From assembly GCF_004348425.1 (NCBI RefSeq), contig NZ_SMKK01000005.1, positions 27,253-91,252 of the forward strand: DNA of 64,000 bases, read 5' to 3'. Shown in pieces: positions 25,110 through 33,934 of this stretch (positions are counted from its first letter, which is position 1; each line of letters starts with the position of its first letter). A program made the position numbers and the translations under genes. This DNA comes from Actinomadura sp. 7K507 (GTDB taxonomy: Bacteria; Actinomycetota; Actinomycetes; Streptosporangiales; Streptosporangiaceae). The notes under the pieces were generated by a model that was not told the origin of the DNA, made no database searches, and saw nothing but the letters and a program-made list of their open reading frames with translations.

Positions 25110-26648
25110 ATGGATTCCTCCACACGCAAATGGGCCACGCTGGTGACCTGCCTGCTGGTCGCCGCCGTGCCCAGCATCGACCTGACCGCCCTCAACCAGG
25201 CCGTGCCGCATCTGAGCGCGGACCTGCGCCCGTCGTCCACCCAGATCCTGTGGATCGCGGACGCCTACGGGTTCGCCCTCGCCGCGCTGCTGGTCACGAT
25301 GGGCGGCGTCGGCGACCGCATCGGCCACAAGAGGCTGCTGCTGGCCGGGATGGCGCTGTTCGCCGCCGCGTCCGTCCTGACCGCCTACGCGCCCAGTGCC
25401 GAGCTGCTGATCGCGGCCCGCGCCCTGCTCGGCGTCGCCGGGGCGACGCTGATGCCGGCCTGCCTGTCGCTGATCCGCCGCGCCTTCACCGACGCCAAGG
25501 AGAGGACGGCGGCCGTCGGCGCGTTCATGGGCGTCGCCGGGCTCGCGGTCGGGCTCGGGCCGGTCGTCGGCGGCGCGCTGCTCGAACACTTCTGGTGGGG
25601 CTCGGTCTTCCTGGTCAACGTGCCCGTCATGGCGGCGGCGTTCGTCGCGGGCGCCGTGCTGCTGACCGAGTCGCGCGACCCGGTTCCGGGACGGCTCGAC
25701 CTGCTCAGCGTGCCGCTGTCGGTGGCCGGCGTCCTCGGCATCGTGTACGCGGTCAAGGAGGCCGCCGCGCACGGCCTGGACCAGGGATGGATCTACGTCT
25801 CCGCATCGGCCGGCGCGCTGGCGCTGACCGCGTTCGTGGTCCGGCAGAGCCGGCTGGACGAGCCGCTGATCGACGTCCGGCTGTTCCGGCGCGCCGCGTT
25901 CAGCGGCTCGGTCGTCACCAACATGTTCGCGATGTTCGCGCTGGTCGCCCAGTCACTGATCTTCTCGCTGTTCTTCCAGCTCGCGCTCGGCTGGTCGCCG
26001 CTGAAGGCGGGCCTGGCCGGGCTGCCCGGCGCGGCAGGCGCCATGATCGGCGGCGCGCTGCTGGCGCCGCCGCTGATCTCGGCGATCGGCCGGGCCCGGG
26101 TCGTCGCGGCCGGGATGCTGCTCGCCACGTGCGGCTACACGCTGTTCCTGACGGTCGGCCTGGACACCTCGTACTGGATGATGCTGCCCGCGATGCTGCT
26201 GGCCGGGGTCGGCATGGGCATCGGGCTCACGGTCACCGGCGACACCGTCCTCGCGTCGGTCCCGAAGGACCGCTCGGGCGCCGCGTCGGCGATCTCCGAG
26301 ACGGGCATGGAGCTGGGCGGCGCGCTCGGCATGGCGGTGCTCGGCAGCGTGCTGAACGCGGTGTACCGGAGCGTTCTGGAGCTGCCCGCGGGCGTGCCCG
26401 GCCCGGCGGCGTCGGCCGCCGGGGACTCCATCGCCGGGGCGCTCCAGGCCGCGGCGACCCTGCCCGGGGACCTGGCCGGCCAGGTCGGCGCCGCCGCCCG
26501 GGACGCGTTCGTGGACGGCATGCACGCGGCCCTGCTGTGCAGCGCCGGGCTCGCCGCGCTGGTCGCCGTGTTCTCGCTCATCACGCTCCGCGACGTTCCC
26601 AAGGTGATCACCGAGGAGGAGGAGCCCGACCTGGTCACCGTCCGCTGA
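25110..26648 (+). CDS. MFS drug exporter of the 14-helix (DHA2/EmrB) type
   Basis: This is a 512-residue major facilitator transporter. The start ATG 25110 (MDSSTRKWATLVTCLLVAAV) is chosen because upstream codons are hydrophilic and lack a ribosome site. The motif D-like segment is SIDLTALNQAVPHLS and motif A is GGVGDRIGHKRLLLAG. LLGVAGATLMPACLSLIRR follows in the position of motif B, and GVAGLAVGLGPVVGGALLE is motif C of antiporters. The central loop and extra two helices fit the 14-TM class. Export of a toxic compound or natural product is likely; the substrate is unknown. Confidence 0.9.
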   Translation: MDSSTRKWATLVTCLLVAAVPSIDLTALNQAVPHLSADLRPSSTQILWIADAYGFALAALLVTMGGVGDRIGHKRLLLAGMALFAAASVLTAYAPSAELLIAARALLGVAGATLMPACLSLIRRAFTDAKERTAAVGAFMGVAGLAVGLGPVVGGALLEHFWWGSVFLVNVPVMAAAFVAGAVLLTESRDPVPGRLDLLSVPLSVAGVLGIVYAVKEAAAHGLDQGWIYVSASAGALALTAFVVRQSRLDEPLIDVRLFRRAAFSGSVVTNMFAMFALVAQSLIFSLFFQLALGWSPLKAGLAGLPGAAGAMIGGALLAPPLISAIGRARVVAAGMLLATCGYTLFLTVGLDTSYWMMLPAMLLAGVGMGIGLTVTGDTVLASVPKDRSGAASAISETGMELGGALGMAVLGSVLNAVYRSVLELPAGVPGPAASAAGDSIAGALQAAATLPGDLAGQVGAAARDAFVDGMHAALLCSAGLAALVAVFSLITLRDVPKVITEEEEPDLVTVR

Positions 26649-26666
26649 CCGACCCCCGCATTAGGA

Positions 26667-26682
26667 AAAGTGATATCACTTT
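26667..26682. promoter_or_regulatory. Perfect 16-bp palindrome upstream of the SPFH operon, candidate operator
   Basis: AAAGTGATATCACTTT is a perfect palindrome in an unusually AT-rich stretch 36 nt before the start at 26719. The small ribbon-helix-helix gene in the same operon (27646) is a natural candidate to bind it, as such proteins recognise short palindromes as dimers or tetramers. That would give autoregulation. The palindrome is seen directly; the binding protein is inferred. Confidence 0.6.
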
Positions 26683-26718
26683 GCTAGGTTGGTGATAACG
26701 AAGACGAGGAGAACTCAC

Positions 26719-27633
26719 ATGGTCGACGAGACGACGAAGGTGGACATGCCGCGCCCGAAGATCACGGAGCGCCCGGCAGGGGATCGCGGCGGCTGGGCCA
26801 TGCTGGCGCTAGCCGTGGCGCTGATCCTGCTGGGCGTCGCGGTGGTGCTCATCGGGGTCGCGTCCGGAGGGGTCGCCGGCCTCGCCGCGGGCATCACCGC
26901 CGGGACGCTGCTCATGATCGCCGGGCTGGTCGTCGCGGCCGGGCTGACGCCCGTGGCGCCCAACGAGGCGCGGGTGCTGCAGCTCCTCGGCCGCTACAAG
27001 GGGACGATCCGCAACGACGGGCTCCGCTGGGTGAACCCGCTGACCGTCCGCCCTCGCGTCTCGACGCGGATCCGCAACCACGAGACCGGGCTGGCCAAGG
27101 TCAACGACCTGGACGGGAACCCGATCGAGATCACGGCCGTGGTGGTGTGGCAGGTCGCCGACACCGCGCGTGCCATGTTCGAGGTCGACGACTTCGTGGA
27201 GTTCGTGGCGTTCCAGACCGAGGCCGCCGTCCGGCACATCGCGGGCAGCTTCCCCTACGACGCCGCCGACCGGATCTCGCTGCGCGACAACGCCGACGAG
27301 ATCACCGCGCAGCTGTCGGCGGAGCTGTCCGAGCGGGTCGCGTCCGCCGGGGTGGACATCATCGAGTCGCGGATCACCGGGCTGGCGTACGCGCCGGAGA
27401 TCGCGCAGGCGATGCTGCGCCGCCAGCAGGCGGGCGCGGTCGTCGCGGCACGGCAGCGGATCGTGGAGGGCGCGGTCGGCATGGTGCAGCTCGCGCTGAA
27501 CCAGCTCGAGGAGGACGGCGTCGTCGAGCTGGACGAGGAGCGCAAGGCGACGATGGTCAGCAACCTGCTCGTCGTCCTGTGCGCCGACCGGGACGCTCAG
27601 CCCGTGGTGAACACTGGAAGCCTGTACCAGTGA
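26719..27633 (+). CDS. SPFH/band-7 domain membrane protein
   Basis: This encodes a 304-residue protein with a GAGGAG site before ATG 26719. Two membrane helices lie at about residues 26-48 and 52-74. The SPFH domain follows: [75 protein letters not shown], and [20 protein letters not shown] followed by [16 protein letters not shown]. This is a flotillin/prohibitin-like scaffold that oligomerises on the inner membrane face and organises microdomains or protease access. Its stop is 12 nt from the next start, giving a tight operon with an RHH regulator and a GPP34 protein. Confidence 0.9.
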   Translation: MVDETTKVDMPRPKITERPAGDRGGWAMLALAVALILLGVAVVLIGVASGGVAGLAAGITAGTLLMIAGLVVAAGLTPVAPNEARVLQLLGRYKGTIRNDGLRWVNPLTVRPRVSTRIRNHETGLAKVNDLDGNPIEITAVVVWQVADTARAMFEVDDFVEFVAFQTEAAVRHIAGSFPYDAADRISLRDNADEITAQLSAELSERVASAGVDIIESRITGLAYAPEIAQAMLRRQQAGAVVAARQRIVEGAVGMVQLALNQLEEDGVVELDEERKATMVSNLLVVLCADRDAQPVVNTGSLYQ

Positions 27634-27645
27634 CCCCCACGACCA

Positions 27646-27882
27646 GTGACTGAGCGCAAGAAGATCCTGCTGCGGCTCGACCCGGCCGTGCACGACGCGC
27701 TGGCCCGGTGGGCCGGGGACGAGCTGCGCAGCACCAACGCGCAGATCGAGTTCCTGCTGCGGCGGGCGCTCGCCGACGCCGGGCGGATGCCCGGGTCGGC
27801 CCGGGGAATGCGCGGGCGCGGGCGCCCCCGCAGGACCACCGAGGACGAGAACGACCCGCCGCCCGGCGGGGGCGAGGAATAG
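27646..27882 (+). CDS. Small ribbon-helix-helix (Arc-like) DNA-binding protein
   Basis: This encodes a 78-residue protein starting at GTG 27646. The RHH fold is clear: the strand KKILLRLDPAVHDAL, helix A LARWAGDELRST and helix B NAQIEFLLRRALADAG. The C-terminal 30 residues are Gly/Arg/Pro-rich and probably disordered. It lies between the SPFH and GPP34 genes and overlaps neither, but coupling is likely since there is no ribosome site of its own. It probably binds the palindrome at 26667 and represses the operon; it could equally be an antitoxin-like partner. Confidence 0.78.
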   Translation: MTERKKILLRLDPAVHDALARWAGDELRSTNAQIEFLLRRALADAGRMPGSARGMRGRGRPRRTTEDENDPPPGGGEE

Positions 27883-27884
27883 TC

Positions 27885-28511
27885 ATGGTCCATGTTCCGG
27901 AATCGCTGCCGGCGCGGATGTACCTGCTGGCCTACGACCTGAAGAAGCACAAGATGAGCAAAGGGGGGACGCAGCTCGGCTACGTGCTGCGCGCGGCCGC
28001 CCTGACCGAGCTGTACCTCGACGGCCGGCTCGGCGAGGAGCGGGGCAAGCCCGTCCCTGGCACGCCGGGTGAGGATCCGTACGGGGTGCTCGCGCAGATC
28101 ACCGAGTCACGGCCCCGGTCGTGGCAGCACTGGGTGCGCAAGGACGGCAAGGCACTGGCGGGCAAGGTGCGCGACGAGCTCGTCCGCGACGGGTGGATCC
28201 GCGTGCGGACGCGCCGGGTGATGGGGCTGATCCCCCGCCAGGAGATCATCGTCAAGGATCCCCGGGTGGTGAAGTCGCTGTGGGGCGGGGCGTCGTCGGC
28301 ACTGCGGGGACGTCCGGTGGCCCATGTGCACAGCTACGACGCGGCGGCGGTCGCGCTGGCGGCGGCGGGCGAGCTGAAGACCGTCCTGCCGGGGCCGGAC
28401 CGGCGGCGGCACAAGCGGCGCATCGAGGAGCTGACGGCCCGGACGGGCCCGGCGGCGGCGGCCGCCCGAAAGCTGGTCCGCCAGTACAACGCGGCCGTCG
28501 CCAGCGGCTGA
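27885..28511 (+). CDS. GPP34 (Golgi phosphoprotein 3-like) family protein
   Basis: This encodes a 208-residue soluble protein from ATG 27885, two nt after the RHH stop. The family start is MVHVPESLPARMYLLAYDLK followed by YVLRAAALTELYLDGRL. Later it has WQHWVRKDGKALAGKVRDEL and DGWIRVRTRRVMGLIPRQEI. The eukaryotic relatives (GOLPH3, Vps74) bind phosphatidylinositol-4-phosphate. Actinobacterial versions are numerous and poorly understood, with a membrane-lipid link suspected. The pairing with an SPFH protein fits a membrane-domain role. Confidence 0.85.
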   Translation: MVHVPESLPARMYLLAYDLKKHKMSKGGTQLGYVLRAAALTELYLDGRLGEERGKPVPGTPGEDPYGVLAQITESRPRSWQHWVRKDGKALAGKVRDELVRDGWIRVRTRRVMGLIPRQEIIVKDPRVVKSLWGGASSALRGRPVAHVHSYDAAAVALAAAGELKTVLPGPDRRRHKRRIEELTARTGPAAAAARKLVRQYNAAVASG

Positions 28512-28605
28512 GCCGCCCGCCCGGCGGGGGCAGGGCGTCCCGTTCCATGTTTGAGCGTGTCCGAAAGGGCACGATTCTCCTGGACGGAACGTGGACGGAG
28601 ACAAT

Positions 28606-29067
28606 GTGGAGATCAGCCTCGACCTCCTGCTCCCCCGGGACGCGGCGAGCGTCCCGGCGACGCGGAGGCTGCTGGACGCGGCGCTGACCGCCCTCGGGGT
28701 GGAGGACGAGATCCGCGACGACATCGAGGTGATGCTCACCGAGGCGTGCACCAACGTGATCAGGCACGCCGAGCACGGCGCCGACTACACGGTGCGGGCC
28801 ACGATCCAGGACTGCCGCTGCATGATCAAGGTGATCGACTCCGGGACGGGGTTCGACGCCGGGCGCGTCCCGCATCCGGAGCCGGTGGCCGAGCAGGGCC
28901 GCGGTCTGCTGATCATGAGGGCGCTGGCCGACGACGTCCGGTTCCGGACGCTCCCCCAGGACGGGGCGCTCGTCTCCCTGGAGAAGCACCTGCGCTACGG
29001 GGAGGACAGCCTCGGCGGCCTGCTCACCGCGGACGGCATCGGCGACGACACTCCCCCGCCCGCGTAG
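28606..29067 (+). CDS. ATP-binding anti-sigma-factor-type protein (RsbW-like HATPase)
   Basis: This encodes a 153-residue GHKL-fold ATPase. The GTG at 28606 has GGAG 5 nt upstream; a GTG at 28591 is the alternative and adds five residues. The N box is IEVMLTEACTNVIRHAEHGA, G1 is IKVIDSGTGFDAG and G2 is EQGRGLLIMRALADDV. These are the RsbW/SpoIIAB motifs of serine-kinase anti-sigma factors. The 25-residue tail is acidic and Gly-rich. No partner sigma or antagonist gene is adjacent. It may act on a distant sigma-B-type factor. Confidence 0.85.
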   Translation: MEISLDLLLPRDAASVPATRRLLDAALTALGVEDEIRDDIEVMLTEACTNVIRHAEHGADYTVRATIQDCRCMIKVIDSGTGFDAGRVPHPEPVAEQGRGLLIMRALADDVRFRTLPQDGALVSLEKHLRYGEDSLGGLLTADGIGDDTPPPA

Positions 29068-29111
29068 ACCGTTCCTGGCGCCCGCGCACCGGGCCGCACC
29101 GGAGCGACCGG

Positions 29112-29158
29112 ACGGACGATCAACGGACGATCAGACGGGCGCTCGGACGGGCGCTCAG
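29112..29158. repeat. Short tandem repeats at the 3' end of mscS
   Basis: ACGGACGATCA occurs twice in tandem (29112-29122 and 29123-29133). It is followed by two copies of a 12-mer starting ACGGGCGCTC (29135-29146 and 29147-29158) that reach the stop codon of the MscS gene. They fill the convergent gap between the HATPase and MscS genes. No terminator-like inverted repeat is obvious. Confidence 0.5.
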
Positions 29159-30312
29159 AGGGCCGCGTCGCCCTCCCCGGCGGGTTCGGCGTCGCCGCCC
29201 TGCCCCCGGTCGCGGGCCAGTTCCTCCCGGCGCGGCGGCGCCTCTCCCCCCGGGACTCCCCTCGGGACGGGCACGCCGTTGCCGGCCGGCCTGTCGTCGA
29301 GGGAGACGCGGTGCTGCCAGTAGGGCGGCTGGATGCCCCGGTCGCGGATCGCCCGGTGCAGGCGCTTGAGGTACTCGTGGCTGATGCGGAACTGGTCGCC
29401 GAACTCCGAGGACCGCAGGATCACGTGGAAACCGACGGCCCCGTCGTCGAAGTTCTTGAACCGCACGAAGATGTCGCTGTCGGCCACCCCGCCCTGCACC
29501 TCCTTCATCACGTCGCGGCCGACCTCGATGCAGAGGTCCTCGACCGCGTCCAGGTCGGCCTCGTAGTGCACCTTCGCGTCCACCAGGATGTACATGTCCT
29601 GTGCGGGACGGCTGAAGTTGGTGAGGATCGTGTCGGAGAACCTCATGTTCGGGATGACTTCGATGTTGTCCGACAGCGTCCGGATGGAGGTGTTACGCCA
29701 GTTGATGTCGACGACGTACCCCTCCTGCCCGGTGGACAGCTTGATGTAGTCGCCGGGCTCGATGGTCTTGGCCGCCAGGACGTGCACGCCCGCGAACAGG
29801 TTCGCCAGCGTGTCCTGCAGCGCTAGCGCGACCGCCAGGCCGCCGACGCCCAGGGCGCCGAGCAGCGGCGTGATCGACACCCCCAGGCTCTGCAGCATCA
29901 CCATGATGCCGACGCCGAGCACGATCACCCGGGTGATGTTGGCGAAGATCGTCACGTTGCCGGCGACGCCCTGCCTGGCCAGCGCGACCGAGCTGACCCC
30001 GGCGGCGATCAGCCGGGCCAGGCACAGCGTGATCACGAAGATCGTCACGGCGGTGAGGACCTTGGCCGTGGCGTCGAGCGTGCCCCGCGGCAGTTCCAGC
30101 ACCTTGGCCGAGATCCAGAGGCCCAGGATCACCGAGATGGGCACCGCGAGATCCCGGATCAGCCGGGCGCCGAGATCGTCCCACGGCGACCGGGTGTTGC
30201 CCGCCTGCTTGGTCAGCCGGCTGGTCAGCAGACGCAGGAACACCGCGATCGCCAGAGCGGCCGCCAGCACGACCCCGGCGGTGATGACGCGTCCCCAGCT
30301 CAGATCGCCCAT
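29155..30312 (-). CDS. mscS: MscS-family mechanosensitive ion channel
   Basis: This encodes a 385-residue channel. Four or five membrane helices occupy residues 8-165. The pore helix and start of the beta domain are the diagnostic PLLGALGVGGLAVALALQDT followed by LANLFAGVHVLAAKTIEPGD. The soluble domain continues with VVDINWRNTSIRTLSDNIEV and IPNMRFSDTILTNFSRP. The last 40 residues are charged and low-complexity, beyond the usual MscS end. It should release solutes on hypo-osmotic shock. Confidence 0.92.
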   Translation of the reverse strand: MGDLSWGRVITAGVVLAAALAIAVFLRLLTSRLTKQAGNTRSPWDDLGARLIRDLAVPISVILGLWISAKVLELPRGTLDATAKVLTAVTIFVITLCLARLIAAGVSSVALARQGVAGNVTIFANITRVIVLGVGIMVMLQSLGVSITPLLGALGVGGLAVALALQDTLANLFAGVHVLAAKTIEPGDYIKLSTGQEGYVVDINWRNTSIRTLSDNIEVIPNMRFSDTILTNFSRPAQDMYILVDAKVHYEADLDAVEDLCIEVGRDVMKEVQGGVADSDIFVRFKNFDDGAVGFHVILRSSEFGDQFRISHEYLKRLHRAIRDRGIQPPYWQHRVSLDDRPAGNGVPVPRGVPGGEAPPRREELARDRGQGGDAEPAGEGDAAL

Positions 30313-30490
30313 GCGTGTGCGTTTCTCCCCTCCGTGCGGGCGGCCCCGATGCCTGCCCGTCAGATCCCGTTATGCGCCTTGCGCGTCCTCGATCGTATAG
30401 AAGACCGCGAGTGTGCGAGGCACATCACCTGCCTCGGTCGCCTGCTCGGCCGGCGGGCCGATTACGATCGATCAAGTGGCAGGGGTGGGA

Positions 30491-32137
30491 ATGATGCGCC
30501 GGCTGGGGGTCACGGCGCTGGGACTGCGGAACGGCCCCCACCGGGTCACGGTCGAGCGCGACCTCGAGGTCCCGGCGGCCGACGGGGTGACGCTGCTCGC
30601 GGACCGCTACGCGCCCGCGGGCGCCGAGCGGGCGCCCACGGTACTCGTCCGCTCCCCCTACGGGCGGCGCGGGCCGTTCGGGCTCATGTGCGGGCAGGCG
30701 TTCGCGTCGCACGGGTTCCAGGCCGTGGTGCAGAGCGTCCGCGGCGGGTTCGGGTCCGGCGGCGTGTTCGAGGCGCTGGACGAGCGCGAGGACGGCCTGG
30801 CCACCATCGAGTGGCTGAAATCACAGCCGTGGTTCGGCGGGACGTTCGCGATGCACGGCCCCAGCTACCTCGGCTACGTGCAGTGGGCCGTCGCCGCCGA
30901 CGCCGGCCCCGAACTCAAGGCGCTGTCGATGCAGGTCACCGCCTCGACCTTCCGCGACGCCGTGCACGTCGGCGGGACGTTCGCGCTGGAGTCGACGCTC
31001 ATCTGGGTGGACCTCACCGCCCGGATGAAGAGCTCCCTGTCCGGCATCACGACCGGGATCATGTCGCCGCGCCGCGCCCGCCGCGCCACGCTCTCGGGAC
31101 GTCCGATCGCCGAACTCGACCGGCTCGCGACGGGCGGGCAGCAGCGGTTCTTCCAGGAACTGCTCGTCAACGGCCCCGACACCTCGTTCTGGGACAAGCG
31201 CGACTTCAGCACCACCGTCTCGCAGGTCACCGCGCCGGTGAACATGACCGGCGGCTGGTACGACATCTTCCTGCCGTGGCAGATGAAGGACTACGCCGCG
31301 CTGCGCGCCGCCGGGCAGCACCCCTACCTGACGATCGGCCCGTGGTTCCACGCCGACCAGCGGATGATGCGCGGATCGGTCGGCGAGTCGGTCGCCTGGT
31401 TCCGCGCGCACCTGCTGGACGACCCGTCCGAGCTGCGGGAGCAGCCGGTCCGGCTGTACATCACGGGCGCGGGCGAGTGGCGCGAGTTCCCCGACTGGCC
31501 CGTGCCCGGCATGCGCGAGGAACGCTGGCACCTGCAGCCCGCCGGCGCCCTGTCCCCCGGTGCGCCGCCCGAGTCCGAGCCCGACACCTACGTGTACGAC
31601 CCGGAGCATCCCACGCCGTTCCTCGGCGGCCCCACCCTGCTCGGCGAGACCCGCCCGTCCACCGACCAGAAACGCCTGGAACGCCGCCGTGACGTGCTGA
31701 CCTATACCTCCACCGTCCTCGACGAGGACCTGGACGTCATCGGCCCGGTCGCCGCAGACCTGCACATCCGCTCGAACCGCGAGCATACCGACTTCATCGT
31801 GCGGCTGTGCGACGTCACCCCGGAGGGCGAGTCCCTGAACCTGTGCGAGGGGATGCGGCGCCTCGTCCCGGGCACCCCGGAGCCCGGCTCCGACGGCGTC
31901 CGCCACGTCGCCATGGAGCTGTGGCCGGTCGGTCACCGCTTCGCCCGCGGCCACCGCATCCGCGTCCACGTCACCAGCGGCGCCCACCCCAAGGTCGCCG
32001 CCAACCCCGGCACCGGCGACCCCCTGGCCACCGCGACCCGAACGGTCAAGGCCCACCAGGAACTCTTCCACGACCCGGACCACCCATCCGCGATCCTGCT
32101 TCCTGTTCATGGCAGTGCCCTTGGCGTCAGGCCCTAG
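30491..32137 (+). CDS. CocE/NonD-family alpha/beta hydrolase
   Basis: This encodes a 548-residue hydrolase. ATGATG at 30491/30494 follows AGGGGTGGGA, and either could be the start. The Ser nucleophile is in MHGPSYLGYVQW, the acid in NMTGGWYDIFLPWQ, and His in TIGPWFHADQRMM. The C-terminal jelly-roll (X-Pro-dipeptidyl peptidase-type) domain runs from about residue 385 (LTYTSTVLDEDLDVIGPVAA, VAMELWPVGHRFARGHRIRV). Substrates are acyl esters or peptides. No signal peptide is seen, so it is cytoplasmic. A terminator overlaps its stop. Confidence 0.9.
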   Translation: MMRRLGVTALGLRNGPHRVTVERDLEVPAADGVTLLADRYAPAGAERAPTVLVRSPYGRRGPFGLMCGQAFASHGFQAVVQSVRGGFGSGGVFEALDEREDGLATIEWLKSQPWFGGTFAMHGPSYLGYVQWAVAADAGPELKALSMQVTASTFRDAVHVGGTFALESTLIWVDLTARMKSSLSGITTGIMSPRRARRATLSGRPIAELDRLATGGQQRFFQELLVNGPDTSFWDKRDFSTTVSQVTAPVNMTGGWYDIFLPWQMKDYAALRAAGQHPYLTIGPWFHADQRMMRGSVGESVAWFRAHLLDDPSELREQPVRLYITGAGEWREFPDWPVPGMREERWHLQPAGALSPGAPPESEPDTYVYDPEHPTPFLGGPTLLGETRPSTDQKRLERRRDVLTYTSTVLDEDLDVIGPVAADLHIRSNREHTDFIVRLCDVTPEGESLNLCEGMRRLVPGTPEPGSDGVRHVAMELWPVGHRFARGHRIRVHVTSGAHPKVAANPGTGDPLATATRTVKAHQELFHDPDHPSAILLPVHGSALGVRP

Positions 32138-32150
32138 AGGGCCTTCCTTC
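32130..32150 (+). terminator. Hairpin with T-rich tail at the CocE stop
   Basis: GGCCC (32130-32134) and GGGCC (32139-32143) form a short stem around the TAG stop region. The tail TTCCTTC follows. The remaining 160 bases to the end of the ATP-grasp gene at 32313 hold a GCAGG/CCTGC hairpin near 32223-32238 and no gene that I can see. Confidence 0.45.
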
Positions 32151-32312
32151 GGCGGGCACTGCGGTGCGATCGCTGCATCGCTCCTGCTCGCCCTGGGGGC
32201 TCGCTGCGCGATCAGGTTCTCGCAGGCTCGAACCTGCCTTCGGACGCGATCGCGACTGTTGAGGTCGTTGCGTGGTGCGGCGTCGGCTGATGTCGGTGCG
32301 AGCGGTTCAGGG

Positions 32313-33158
32313 CTAAAGGCGGGCGGATATGGCCTTGGCGAACTTCTTGGCGCTGGGCGGGGCGTGTGGGAGGTAGAGGTTGGGTTCGGTCAGTTCCACT
32401 TCGATGATCAGTGGGGTGCCGTCCGGGCCTGGGATGAGGTCTACGCGGGCGTAGAGGAGGTCGGGGGCGCCTGGGAGGGCGGCCAGGGCGCGGTGCGCGA
32501 CGTCCAGCTCGGCTTCGGTGGGCGTGGTCGCGGTGATCTGGCCGCGGGTCGGGTCGTTCCTGACGGGGCCCTGGACGCCCGCGCCCGCGGTGAGGATCTG
32601 CGCCTTGCGGGCGGCGTGGGCGTACTCGCCCTCGCAGAAGACCAGCGCCGTCTCGCCGGCGGTGTCGACCGCGGGCAGGTACGGCTGGACCATCACCGTC
32701 CGGCCCGCGTCGCGCAGCGAATGGAGGTGGGCTCTGGCCTCGTCCTCCTCCCCCGGGCCCCAGCGGGCCGTGTCGCGGGAGCCGATCGAGACGGCGGGTT
32801 TGATCACGTACTCGGGCCAGTCGGACGGGACGTCCTCCGGGTCCCACAGGGTCGGGACGACGGGCAGGCCCGCGTCGGCGAGGTCGCGGAGATAGCGCTT
32901 GTCGGTGTTCCAGCGTATGACCGCGGCGGGATTCAGGACGTGCGGCAGGCCCTCGGCCCACGCCACGAACGCGTTCCTCTTCCCGGGGTAGTCCCAGGTG
33001 GAGCGGATGACGACCAGGTCGTATCGGGACCAGTCGACGTCGCCGTCCCAGACCGCGGGCTCGGCGCCGAGGCCCTCGGCGCCCAGGGCGGCGATCAGGG
33101 CGCGCATGTCGTCGTTTCCGCCGGGCAGCAGCGAGCAGGTCGCGAGCGCGATGGTCAT
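32313..33158 (-). CDS. ATP-grasp domain protein linked to hisF
   Basis: This encodes a 281-residue ATP-grasp enzyme from ATG 33158, 14 nt after the hisF stop on the same strand. It opens with MTIALATCSLLPGGNDDMRA, then YDLVVIRSTWDYPGKRNAF. The ATP-grasp part shows PVVPTLWDPEDVP, EYVIKPAVSIGSRDTARWG (the lysine in VIKP), TVMVQPYLPAVDTAGETALV and LLYARVDLIPGPDGTPLIIE followed by VELTEPNLY. A conserved unknown ATP-grasp gene near hisF is also found in Streptomyces, as I recall. It probably joins an amino or carboxyl substrate to a carboxylate. The substrate is unknown. Confidence 0.8.
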   Translation of the reverse strand: MTIALATCSLLPGGNDDMRALIAALGAEGLGAEPAVWDGDVDWSRYDLVVIRSTWDYPGKRNAFVAWAEGLPHVLNPAAVIRWNTDKRYLRDLADAGLPVVPTLWDPEDVPSDWPEYVIKPAVSIGSRDTARWGPGEEDEARAHLHSLRDAGRTVMVQPYLPAVDTAGETALVFCEGEYAHAARKAQILTAGAGVQGPVRNDPTRGQITATTPTEAELDVAHRALAALPGAPDLLYARVDLIPGPDGTPLIIEVELTEPNLYLPHAPPSAKKFAKAISARL

Positions 33159-33172
33159 CCGGGGGCCTCTGT

Positions 33173-33934
33173 TCAGCGGACGGGGTGACCGGCGGTGCTC
33201 AGCGCGGTCTTGACCTCGGAGATCTTGAGTTCGCCGAAGTGGAAGACGCTGGCGGCCAGGACGGCGTCCGCGCCCGCGTCCACGGCCGGGGCGAAGTGCT
33301 CGACGGCACCGGCGCCGCCGCTGGCGATCACCGGCACGGTCACCGTCTCCCGGACCCGGCGCAGCATCTCCAGGTCGAACCCGGCCTTGGTGCCGTCGGC
33401 GTCCATGGAGTTCAGCAGGATCTCGCCGACGCCGAGTTCCTGGCCGCGGCGCGCCCACTCGATCGCGTCGATGCCCGTCCCCTCGCGGCCGCCGTGGGTC
33501 GTCACCTCGAAGCCGGACGGGGTCTCCCCGGCGCGGCGGGCGTCGACCGACAGGACGACGCACTGCGATCCGAAGCGGTGCGCGGCCTCCCGGAGGAACT
33601 CCGGGCGCGCGATCGCGGCCGTGTTGATCGACACCTTGTCGGCGCCCGCGCGCAGCAGCCGGTCGACGTCCTCGACGGTCCGGACGCCGCCGCCGACCGT
33701 GAGCGGGATGAACACCTGCTCGGCGGTGCGGCGGACGACGTCGTAGGTCGTGGAGCGGTCGCCGCTGGAGGCGGTGATGTCCAGGAAGGTGAGCTCGTCG
33801 GCGCCCTCGGCGTCGTAGCGGCGGGCCAGCTCGACGGGGTCGCCGGCGTCCCGCAGGTTCTGGAAGTTGACGCCCTTGACCACGCGCCCGGCGTCGACGT
33901 CCAGGCACGGGATCACCCGCACGGCCACGGTCAC
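33173..33934 (-). CDS. hisF: Imidazole glycerol phosphate synthase, cyclase subunit HisF
   Basis: This 253-residue TIM barrel forms imidazole glycerol phosphate with ammonia supplied by HisH. It starts at GTG 33934, overlapping the priA stop by 4 nt. The catalytic Asp residues are in [15 protein letters not shown] and [14 protein letters not shown]. Phosphate-binding loops are [13 protein letters not shown] and [16 protein letters not shown]. The length is normal. HisH is encoded on the far side of the inserted hsd block, 4 kb upstream, so subunit co-expression may depend on a second promoter. Confidence 0.96.
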   Translation of the reverse strand: MTVAVRVIPCLDVDAGRVVKGVNFQNLRDAGDPVELARRYDAEGADELTFLDITASSGDRSTTYDVVRRTAEQVFIPLTVGGGVRTVEDVDRLLRAGADKVSINTAAIARPEFLREAAHRFGSQCVVLSVDARRAGETPSGFEVTTHGGREGTGIDAIEWARRGQELGVGEILLNSMDADGTKAGFDLEMLRRVRETVTVPVIASGGAGAVEHFAPAVDAGADAVLAASVFHFGELKISEVKTALSTAGHPVR

